A stretch of 64,000 nt of DNA, taken from Siphonodentalium dalli (lineage: Eukaryota; Mollusca; Scaphopoda; Gadilida; Siphonodentaliidae). Below, piece by piece: positions 35,501 through 47,500 of this stretch; within the stretch, counting starts at the first letter, position 1, and each line of letters opens with the position of its first letter. The notes beneath the pieces were generated by a model. That model did no database searches. It was not told the origin of the DNA and saw only the letters and a program-made list of their open reading frames with translations. The DNA lies in NCBI GenBank assembly GCA_032622095.1, contig CP136061.1:89832983-89896982 (forward strand). Reading direction: 5' to 3'. A program made the position numbers and the translations under genes.

Positions 35501-38500
35501 GAAAAAATCTAAATAAGTTTGATTATCATGCATTTTCATTGTGCAAAGATCTCCTCGAACAATACATCAGGTAAAAAATTAGGGTGAGTTAAATGCTAAA
35601 ATAATATTCAAGAGCCATACCACGTAATACCAGTTCCACACTTCCCACTTACTTATTCTATAAACTGACAATTGGTGCATAAATGTTACACACTTGAAAC
35701 TTGCCATAAAGTCAAATGGACGACAAGAGTAATTCTCTCTAAAAATAAACAAAATACCATGACATACATCACGAGGAATGCGTGTTTCCCATGATTATCC
35801 TTAGCGTTTAAACATGATCTTATTGTTTGAAACATGTCTATTGCTTGATGATCACAACAATCCTAATATGGAGCGATTGGTGAAGAAACTGAAACCTGAT
35901 GTAATCAAGTTTGCATGAGGTTGTTTCATCACCGAAATTAAGATCGGAGATTGTGCCGACATTTGCCATTTTAGTGAGAGGTAAATGTGCGATTCTTTCT
36001 CTACATGAACTCTATTTTAGAGAAAAAGAAAAAAAATATGTTTGAACTTATACCCGCATTTAAAGTCGAAATCCTGGTTTAACTGGGGAGCCACCCTGTT
36101 TCGATGACTTATTTACTTAGGGCAGTACAGTATGCGTGGTTTTTGAGTGAAATTAACCCTCTGCAGTCTTTCCTGTACATGTATCAACAAGACTGGCAAC
36201 TTCATGATATCCCTGAGCTACTTATACTTCATAAATCCCAATAATCTTCTAATAAAACATCTTCAAATGTAGACTGCCTTAAAGTTATGTTAAACACTCC
36301 GTTATAGTGATTTACTGGAAACAGAGAATATTGTTGTTCAAACTCGTTATTCTCATACTAGTATATTTGGTATCCAAATTTGTAGCACTCAACGCCCTTC
36401 TTATACATGGATTATATGCAACTAGCTCCCATTGGGAGCCTTTATTCAGTGTCGGAGGGACCTGCCACACGCATGACATACAGAATCCTACTCTTTTATA
36501 TATATTGATCATATTATTATGCTACTTCAATATATCCTCGGGCAAATAGGTTCATATTGAACCTAAATATTAACATTGGTTAATATTGGACTTTTTTGGT
36601 TCTGATATCAGCCGACATTTGCCATTTTAGTGAGAAGTAAACGTGCGATTCTTTCTCTACATATCAAGTCTGGATTTAGTGTGTCTGACATTTGCAGAAT
36701 GAGGTCCCCAGAGGGTGTATTTAGTGATGCAAGAAAAAATCGAACAATTTTGATTATCATTCATTTTCATTGTGCGATGATCGACTCGCACAATGAATTG
36801 GTTAAAAAATTATGGTGGGTTATATGCTTAAATAATATTCAAGAGTCATATCAGTTCCATACTTCCCCACTTACTTATTCTATAGACTGACAAAATGGTG
36901 CATAAAGGTTACACATTTGAAACTTGCCGTAAAGTTAAAATGGACGACAAGAGTAATCTTCTCTCAAAATCTAAATAAACAAAAAATGCATGATAAACAA
37001 AATACAGTGACGTACATCACAAGGAATGCGTGTTTCCCATGATTATCCTTAGCGTTTAACGGGATCTTATTGTTTGAAACATGTCTATTGCTTGTTGATC
37101 ACAACAATCCTAATTTGGAGCGATTGGTGAAGAAACTGACACCTGATGTAATTAAGTTTGCATGAGGTTGTTTCGTCACCGAAATTAAGATTGGAGATTG
37201 TGCCGACATTTGCCATTTTAGTGAGAGGTAAATGTGCGATTCTTTCTCTACATGAACTCTTATTTTAGAGAAAAAGAAAAAAAATATGTTTGAACTTATA
37301 CCTGCATTTAAAGTCGAAATCCTGGTTTAACTGGGGAGCCACCCCGTTTCGATGACTTATTTACTTAGGGCAGTACGGTATGCATGGTTTTTGAGTGAAA
37401 TTAACCCTCTGCAGTCTTTCCTGTACATGTATCAACAAGACTGGCAACTTCATGATATCCCTGAGCTACTTATACTTCATAAATCCCAATAATCTTCTAA
37501 TAAAACATCTTCAAATGTAGACTGCCTTAAAGTTATGTTAAACACTCCGTTATAGTGATTTACTGGAAACAGAGAATATTCTTGTTCAAACTCGTTATTC
37601 TCATACTAGTATATTTGGTATCCAAATTTGTAGCACTCAACGCCCTTCTTATACATGGATTATATGCAACTAGCTCCCATTGGGAGCCTTTATTCAGTGT
37701 CGGAGGGACCTGCCACACGCATGACTTACAGAATCCTACTCTTTTATATATATTGATCATATTATTATGCTACTTCAATATATCCTCGGGCAAATAGGTT
37801 CATATTGAACCTAAATATTAACATTGGTTCATATTGGACTTTTTTGGTTCTGATATCAGCCGACATTTGCCATTTTAGTGAGCAGTAAACGTGCGATTCT
37901 TTCTCTACATATCAAGTCTGGATTTAGTGTGTCTGACATTTGCAAAATGAGGCCCCCAGAGGGTGTATTTAGTGATGCAAGAAAAAATCGAACAAGTTTG
38001 ATTATCATTCATTTTCATTGTGCGATGATCGACTCGCACAATGAATTGGTTAAAAAATTATGGTGGGTTATATGCTAAAATAATATTCAAGAGTCATATC
38101 AGTTCCATACTTCCCCACTTACTTATTAAATAGACTGACAAAATGGTGCATAAAGGTTACACATTTGAAACTTGCCGTAAAGTTAAAATGGACGACAAGA
38201 GTAATCCTCTCTCAAAATCTAAATAAACAAAAAATGCATGATAAACAAAATACCATGATGTACATCACAAGGAATGCGTGTTTCCCATGATTATCCTTAT
38301 TGTTTGAAACCTGTCTATTGCTTGTTGATCACAACAATCCTAATTTGGAGCGATTGGTGAAGAAACTGACACCTGATGTAATCAAGTTTGCATGAGGTTG
38401 TTTCGTCACCGAAATTAAGATTAGAGATTGTGCCGACATTTGCCATTTTAGTGAGAGGTAAATGTGCGATTCTTTCTCTACATGAACCAGGCCTTCGATT

Positions 38501-41500
38501 ATGAGGCGTGCGATGCACCATAGCGCTCGTGCACCATAGCACGCCTGAAATTAAATCTTGGCGAGTAATTAATCACACTCCTCGGCGATATTCGGCGCAC
38601 GATTGAAAAAGGGTTAACCCACAGCATCGGCAGTGTTAATGCTGTGTGACCCATTTGATTTTGCAAGCTTGCAAGCGTCGCGCTTCGGATTGAGTTGAAT
38701 TTTCTAGTCCAGGAGATCAGTTGACCTCGCCACTATGGTGTACAGTAAGCAGTCGGCACCCGGCCTTTGATGTGCCGCCCACTGTTCCACATGTGACGTC
38801 GATCATCGGCACAGGGAGCATGTGACGTGATTATCTGAGCTTGCAGAAAAATTTAATGAAATGTTGCTACATGGTGTCGTGTCGGGCCTATCCAGTCGGC
38901 AGTCGGCACCCTTTGATGCCAGGTTATCATTATCTCACAGCAGCGGAGATGATTCCGGATCGGATTCGGATTCCGACTTTTTGAATGACAATGACTCATC
39001 AGATTCGAGTAGTTCCAGGTTACCGGGATCCGGGGAGAGTACCGACAGTGACACGGAAGATGAATGTTCAGAGTGAACAATTCAGTTGATTTAACCCTCT
39101 ATCGTCCCTCACCATGGATACTTCCAAATTCATAGAAAGATTTATTTTAGTTTTAATTGTTCATTACTTCAATGTGAAGAATACATGTGTACAAGATGAA
39201 TCACAATGGTGATAAAAATTGATTGAATTTTGAGTCTTCGTTCGTCATTTTATACCCCCGAAATATCCACCAAAATCACACGCCTGGGTTTCATGTTAGG
39301 CGAGTGACCAATCACACTCCTGCATTTTACAGAATCGAAGGACTGATGAACTCTATTTTAGAGAAAAAGAAAATGATATCTGCCTTATTTACTTACTACT
39401 GCTGAAGGGGTCGTTGTCACCAAATTTTGGTGTGTTTTGGTTATTCAAACTTTCCATATTTAAAGGCCTGAAATTGTTTACCAGGAGTCGTTGCATATAC
39501 TCTATTGCCCTAAGTAATTTACCCAGTAACTAGGGTTATTATGTATTTATAACTGTTGTCAAACCATAACTGCACCACAATTAATGGTTCCGTGACTGCT
39601 GCGGCAAGGTATTATGACAAGACATATGCGATATAAATGCTCTTATGTTCTATTGGTCAATATGTTTGAAGAAGAAGATTTGCTTTATATGTTTGTGTAC
39701 GAATATCTGCTATGTCTTTCGGGGGTATACAGAACCTGCCTTTTTATGTTTGGGATGCAAGAAAAAATCTAACTAAATTTGATTGTCATGCATTTTCATT
39801 GTGCAACAATCTCCTCGAACAATACATCAGGTAAAAAATTATGGTGGGTTAAATGCTAAAATAATATTCAAGAGCCATACCACGTAATACCAGTTACATA
39901 CTCTCATACCACATAAAATCAGTGCCATACTCTCATACCACATAATACCAGTGCCATACTCTCATACCACGTAATACCAGTTCCATACTTCCCTGCTTAC
40001 TTATTCTATAAATACCAATTGGTGCATAATGGTTACATATTTGAAACTTGCCGTAAAGTCAAAATGGACGACAAGAGTAATCCTCTCTAAAACTAAAAAT
40101 AAACAAAATACCATGACATACATCACGAGGAATGCGTGTTTCCCATGATTATCCTTAGTGTTTAAACATGATCTTAAAGTTCGCAACCTGTCTATTGCTT
40201 TTTGATAACAACGATCCTAATATGGAGTGATTGGTGAAGAAACTAACACCTGATATAATTAAGTTTGCATGAGGTTGTTTCATCACCGAAATTAAGATCG
40301 GAGATTGTGCCGACATTTGCCATTTTAGTGAGAGGTAAATGTGCGATTCTTTCTCTACATGAACTCTATTTTAGAGAAAAAGAAAAAAAATATGTTTGAA
40401 CTTATACCCGCATTTAAAGTCGAAATCCTGGTTCCACCCTGTTTCGATGACTTATTTACTTAGGGCAGTACAGTATGCGTGGTTTTTGAGTGAAATTAAC
40501 CCTCTGCAGTCTTTCCTTGTACATGTATCAACAAGACTGGCAACTTCATGATATCCCTGAGCGACTTATACTTCATAAATCCCAATAATCTTCCAATAAA
40601 ACATCTTCAAATGTAGACTGCCTTAAAGTTATGTTAAACACTCCGCTATAGTGATTTACTGGAAACAGAGAATATTCTTGTTCAAACTCATTATTCTCAT
40701 ACTAGTATATTTGGTATCCAAATTGGTAGCACTCATCGCCCTTCTTATGTATGGATCATATGCAACTAGCTCCCATTGGGAGCCTTTATTCAATGTCGGA
40801 GGGACCTGCCACACGCATGACATACAGAATCCTACTCTTTTTATATATATTGATCTCGGGCAAATAGGTTCATATTGGACCTAAATATTAACATTGGTTC
40901 ATATTGGACTTTTTTGGTTCTGATATCAGCCGACATTTGCCATTTTAGTGAGAGGTAAATGTGTGATTCTTAGTGAGAGGTAAATGTGTGATTCTTAGTG
41001 AGAGGTAAATGTGCGATTCTTTCTCTACATATCAAGTCTGGATTTAGTGTGTCTGACATTTGCAGAATGAGGTCCCCAGAGGGTGTATTTAGTGATGCAA
41101 AAAAAATCAAACAATTTTGATTATCATTCATTTTCATTGTGCGATGATCGACTCGCACAATGAATTGGTTAAAAAATTATGGTGGGTTATATGCTAAAAT
41201 AATATTCAAGAGTCATATCAGTTCCATACTTCCCCACTTACTTATTCTATAGACTGACAAAATGGTGCATAAAGGTTACACCTTTGAAACTTGCTGTAAA
41301 TTTAAAATGGACGACAAGAGTAATCCTCAGGGTCCGCGCTGGACCAAATTTTCCTTTGCCAAATTATTTGCCAAATGAAAATATTTTTTGCCAAATTCTT
41401 TTAGAATTTGCCAAATGCTGTCCCTATAGTATAATTTTCCGCAACACTGAGTCTTATTTTGTGGTTTATCATACAGCAATAAACCAATCATCGAACAATT

Positions 41501-44500
41501 GAATTATAGAAGGGTTGCTTCATCAGAAGGGCACATTCCAAGAGGATTAGATATGTAAACACCACCACCACACTAAATACCGGTAATCCCTCACCCATCA
41601 ATACTAATGCTATCAGATTAAATGCATCTTAATAAAGGTGTTAACATTTCCTAGACTTTATAAAATACGACTAATATAATTATATTGTGAGAGTTTCCTG
41701 AAATGAATGGTATTGATTGACCAATATGTTTCAGCATTTTTTAGGAAAAAAGTGACTTGCCAAAACTTTTGCCAAATGAAAATATTTTTTGCCAAATGTG
41801 AATTAATTTTGCCATTGGCAAATTTGGCAAGTGGCAGCGCGAACCCTGGTAATCCTCTATCAAAATCTAGATAAACAAAAAATGCATGATAAACAAAATA
41901 CAGTAACGTACATCACAAGGAATGCGTGTTTCCCATGATTATCCTTAGCGTTTAAACGGGATCTTGTTGTTCACAACCTGTCTATTGCTTGTTGATCACA
42001 ACAATCCTAATTTGGAGCGATTGGTGAAGAAACTGACACCTGATGTAATCAGTTTGCATGAGGTTGTTTCATCACCAAAATTAAGATTGGAGATTGTGCC
42101 GACATTTGCCATTTTAGTGAGAGGTAAATGTGCGATTCTTTCTCAACATGAACTATATTTTAGAGTAAAAGAAAATGATATCTGCCTAATTTACTTACTA
42201 CTGTTGAGGGGCCATTGTCACCAAATCTTGCTCAAACTGGTTGTTCCCATATATGTTGTATCCAAATTGGTAGCACTCAACACCATTCTTATACATGGAT
42301 CATACGCAATAACTGTCATTGGCGGCATTACTGTCATTTGTGTATCTGATAATAATTCGTCCTGAATTAAGAAGTAAATATTTACAGTTGTGTGTATTTC
42401 TAATGCTGTTTTATTTCAGAAATAGTGCGATCAAATTGGTTGGAATTCTCGACAATGTTAGAAATATGGCTTGTTGCCATTCATCAGAAAGCTCTCACTG
42501 AGAGCTTTCCGATGAATGGCAACAAGCCATATTTCCGACTAAATCCTGAAAAATTACCCACAATTCTGATGTGGTTAAGGAGTCGATTATTTAGCGCATC
42601 ACTGTATATTTTACAAACCACAGTTTGATTGTATTATCGGCGAAAAAGCTTTGCCTGATGTACTCAGCTTTATATGAGGCCATTTCTTCGCCAAAATTAA
42701 GATTGGAGATTGTGTCAACATTTGCATTTTTAGTGAGAGGTAAATGCGGTATACTTTCTCTACATAAACTCACTCTGTTTTAGGAAAAGATGTGAAATAT
42801 TTGAAGCGTATTTAACCTGCACAATTGTCGAAGTATAAAGAAGAATAACTCTAATACTCAATATGTGCCGTTAACTCTATACATTAATGCCCTAAATAAT
42901 CGACTCCTTAACCACAGCAGAATTATGGTAACTTTTCAGGATTTAGTCGGAAATATGGCTTGTTGCCATTCATCGGAAAGCTCTCACTGAGAGAGAAAAA
43001 AAATTGGACGCGGGGGTGGGTGGGTCACAACAAGGGTCGAAAGTAAAAAATCAGCATACGTGGCTGCAAATTTTTTCCGACTCCCCCCTGAGCCCGCCAG
43101 GCTTAATGATGGGTTTATACAGAATTGGAAATTGGAATGGTCTATTATATATTTGGAGGTATGATCAGGTAATAAAAGCCGACAACAAACAGAATAATTC
43201 ACATTCTTTGGTGGGAAATGTTCAGATAATAAATTAATAAGTTCAACAAACAACCATTGTTGAACTTATTATCTGAACAGTTCCAGTAATAAATAGGACT
43301 CCTTCTGTACTTCTTGTATTATTTGGTGTATACTGGTTTTCCCTGGAAACCCCTCTTGCTGAATAAATAGACGATTACAATGTATACTTTTATAACTGAT
43401 GGGAGAATCCATTTAGTGTAGAATGGTTTAATGGTCACTGAGTCTAATCGGTGAGATCAATATTCCGCATGCTTTATAATGAGTTTATATGAGGTTCCTG
43501 ATCGGTGAGATCCATATACCTCATGCTTTTTAATGAGTTTACTAGTCGGTGAGATCCATATACCTCATGCTTTATAATGAGTCTATATGAGGTAGTTTCC
43601 TCACCAAAATTAACATCAGAGATTGTTGGTGATATTTACTTTTTAAGTGAGAAGTAAATGTACAAGTCTTTCTCCACATACAAAAAAAACTCAATTGCTG
43701 TCAATGAAACAAATCTGTATTCCACGTTCACTCATCTGTATTGCATCATAACATTGCTTTTGTTTACATAGCACAGCATCCGAACTTGATAATACATCGC
43801 CTTTCTAGATGCGAGTAAGGCATTTGACAGAGTCAAAATCATCCGTTTTATTCGAACAGTTAAAGAAAAGAGCAGTTCCAGCCAGTGTTATTAGACTCCT
43901 GAAGACATGGTTTTGTAACCAGACATTTCGTGTTCGTTGGGGTTTATCATACTCCGAACGTTTTCGTCCCACAGGTGGAGTCCGACAAGGGAGTGTGCTA
44001 AGTCCTTATCTATTCAATGTATACATCAACGAAATGAGTAACAAATTGAACAATTCTAAAATAGGGTGTAATATTGGTTCAACAACTCTGAACCATCTGT
44101 GTTATGCTGATGACAAAAGTTTTTTCCGGGCACATATGCTGGGGTGGGTGGGTGGTCGATAGGACCAACAAAAATATTTTCGCAACTCAAAAATATATTT
44201 CCTGCAAGTCTTTTTGACTGTTTTTGCAATGAGTTTGGCTTAAAACACATCTATATGTCAATATTAACATAAATGACAAATTTCATGATGATCAGACAAA
44301 CAGTATAGCCTGTAGCCCATGCTAATGGATTGAATTCTGAAATCCAAGATGGCTGCTGGCAGCCATGTTTTTTTTTTACCGAATGACCCCAAAATGACTT
44401 GTTCCTATTTACATGTCAATGTTAACATCCATGACTAATAGTATGCACAGAAATTCATATACAGCTGTTTGCAGTGAATTTCCCCCCCGCAAATCTCTGT

Positions 44501-47500
44501 TTTAGTGTTAAAAGGGGGGGTGGATGTAAAAAAAATGGTCGGAAAAAACTGCCAAAAACGGAGAAAAAATTGGACGCGGGGGTGGGTGGGTCACAACAAG
44601 GGTCGAAAGTAAAAAATCAGCATACGTGGCTGCAAATTTTTTCCGACTCCCCCCTGAGCCCGCCGGGCTTACTGGTGGGTTTATACAGAATTGGAAATTG
44701 GAATGGTCTATTATATATTTGGAGGTATGATCAGGTAATAAAAGCCGACAACAAACAGAAGAATTCACATTCTTTGGTGGGAAATGTTCAGATAATAAAT
44801 TAATAAGTTCAACAAACAACCATTGTTGAACTTATTATCTGAACAGTTCCAGTAATAAATAGGACTCCTTCTGTACTTCTTGTATTATTTGGTGTATACT
44901 GGTTTTCCCTGGAAACCCCTCTTGCTGAATAAATAGACGATTACAATGTATACTTTTATAACTGATGGGAGAATCCATTTAGTGTAGAATGGTTTAATGG
45001 TCACTGAGTCTAATCGGTGAGATCAATATTCCGCATGCTTTATAATGAGTTTATATGAGGTTCCTGATCGGTGAGATCCATATACCTCATGCTTTTTAAT
45101 GAGTTTACTAGTCGGTGAGATCCATATACCTCATGCTTTATAATGAGTCTATATGAGGTAGTTTCCTCACCAAAATTAACATCAGAGATTGTTGGTGATA
45201 TTTACTTTTTAAGTGAGAAGTAAATGTACAAGTCTTTCTCCACATACAAAAAAAACTCAATTGCTGTCAATGAAACAAATCTGTATTCCACGTTCACTCA
45301 TCTGTATTGCATCATAACATTGCTTTTGTTTACATAGCACAGCATCCGAACTTGATAATACATCGCCTTTCTAGATGCGAGTAAGGCATTTGACAGAGTC
45401 AAAATCATCCGTTTTATTCGAACAGTTAAAGAAAAGAGCAGTTCCAGCCAGTGTTATTAGACTCCTGAAGACATGGTTTTGTAACCAGACATTTCGTGTT
45501 CGTTGGGGTTTATCATACTCCGAACGTTTTCGTCCCACAGGTGGAGTCCGACAAGGGAGTGTGCTAAGTCCTTATCTATTCAATGTATACATCAACGAAA
45601 TGAGTAACAAATTGAACAATTCTAAAATAGGGTGTAATATTGGTTCAACAACTCTGAACCATCTGTGTTATGCTGATGACAAAAGTTTTTTCCGGGCACA
45701 TATGCTGGGGTGGGTGGGTGGTCGATAGGACCAACAAAAATATTTTCGCAACTCAAAAATATATTTCCTGCAAGTCTTTTTGACTGTTTTTGCAATGAGT
45801 TTGGCTTAAAACACATCTATATGTCAATATTAACATAAATGACAAATTTCATGATGATCAGACAAACAGTATAGCCTGTAGCCCATGCTAATGGATTGAA
45901 TTCTGAAATCCAAGATGGCTGCTGGCAGCCATGTTTTTTTTTTACCGAATGACCCCAAAATGACTTGTTCCTATTTACATGTCAATGTTAACATCCATGA
46001 CTAATAGTATGCACAGAAATTCATATACAGCTGTTTGCAGTGAATTTCCCCCCCCGCAAATCTCTGTTTTAGTGTTAAAAGGGGGGGTGGATGTAAAAAA
46101 ATGGTCGGAAAAAACTGCCAAAAACGGAGAAAAAATTGGACGCGGGGGTGGGTGGGTCACAACAAGGGTCGAAAGTAAAAAATCAGCATACGTGGCTGCA
46201 AATTTTTTCCGACTCCCCCCTGAGCCCGCCAGGCTTAATGATGGGTTTATACAGAATTGGAAATTGGAATGGTCTATTATATATTTGGAGGTATGATCAG
46301 GTAATAAAAGCCGACAACAAACAGAAGAATTCACATTCTTTGGTGGGAAATGTTCAGATAATAAATTAATAAGTTCAACAAACAACCATTGTTGAACTTA
46401 TTATCTGAACAGTTCCAGTAATAAATAGGACTCCTTCTGTACTTCTTGTATTATTTGGTGTATACTGGTTTTCCCTGGAAACCCCTCTTGCTGAATAAAT
46501 AGACGATTACAATGTATACTTTTATAACTGATGGGAGAATCCATTTAGTGTAGAATGGTTTAATGGTCACCGAGTCTAATCGGTGAGATCAATATTCCGC
46601 ATGCTTTATAATGAGTTTATATGAGGTTCCTGATCGGTGAGATCCATATACCTATTGCTTTTTAATGAGTTTACTAGTCGGTGAGATCCATATACCTCAT
46701 GCTTTATAATGAGTCTATATGAGGTAGTTTCCTCACCAAAATTAACATCAGAGATTGTTGGTGATATTTACTTTTTAAGTGAGAAGTAAATGTACAAGTC
46801 TTTCTCCACATACAAAAAAAACTCAATTGCTGTCAATGAAACAAATCTGTATTCCACGTTCACTCATCTGTATTGCATCATAACATTGCTTTTGTTTACA
46901 TAGCACAGCATCCGAACTTGATAATACATCGCCTTTCTAGATGCGAGTAAGGCATTTGACAGAGTCAAAATCATCCGTTTTATTCGAACAGTTAAAGAAA
47001 AGAGCAGTTCCAGCCAGTGTTATTAGACTCCTGAAGACATGGTTTTGTAACCAGACATTTCGTGTTCGTTGGGGTTCATCATACTCCGAACGTTTTCGTC
47101 CCACAGGTGGAGTCCGACAAGGGAGTGTGCTAAGTCCTTATCTATTCAATGTATACATCAACGAAATGAGTAACAAATTGAACAATTCTAAAATAGGGTG
47201 TAATATTGGTTCAACAACTCTGAACCATCTGTGTTATGCTGATGACATGTGCATAATATCCTCATCATGGATGGGTCTCAGGCGTCTCCTTGATATCTGT
47301 GAGTCTGAAGCTGCTAAAATAGACTTAGTTATACCCCCGCAACGAAGTATACTGGAGTCAGCTTGTCCGTCCGTCGTCCATCCATCCGTCTGTCCGTGGA
47401 CACAAATTTGTCCGGAGTTTTTCTCAGTCGTTTTTTTATCAATTTCCGTGAAACTTGGCACAGGCATCAACCACCATTGGAACTGTGCACCTGCGATAAT

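Larger units (their letters stand above)
42994..47246 (+). repeat. 1566-bp tandem array, two full units and one partial
   Basis: TTGGACGCGGGGGTGGG occurs at 43004, 44570 and 46136, exactly 1566 bp apart. Units differ at only a few positions (e.g. AGGCTTAATGATG in units 1 and 3, GGGCTTACTGGTG in unit 2). Each contains a diverged TTAA-family segment with a hairpin (AATGTTCAGATAATAAATTA region), copies of TCGGTGAGATCCATATACC and a LINE reverse-transcriptase fragment. Units 1 and 2 end with about 445 bp (44115-44560) that unit 3 lacks. Confidence 0.95.

Noticed and set aside
41964-42365. 133-codon frame containing [20 protein letters not shown]
   Set aside because: The same peptide appears at every copy of the intron-4 core because the DNA is repeated. 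No codon-position bias is visible and the flanks differ between copies.
45975-46385. 136-codon minus-strand frame in the 1566-bp array
   Set aside because: It overlaps the array unit in antisense, is broken in units 1 and 2 relative to 3 and matches no family I recognise.
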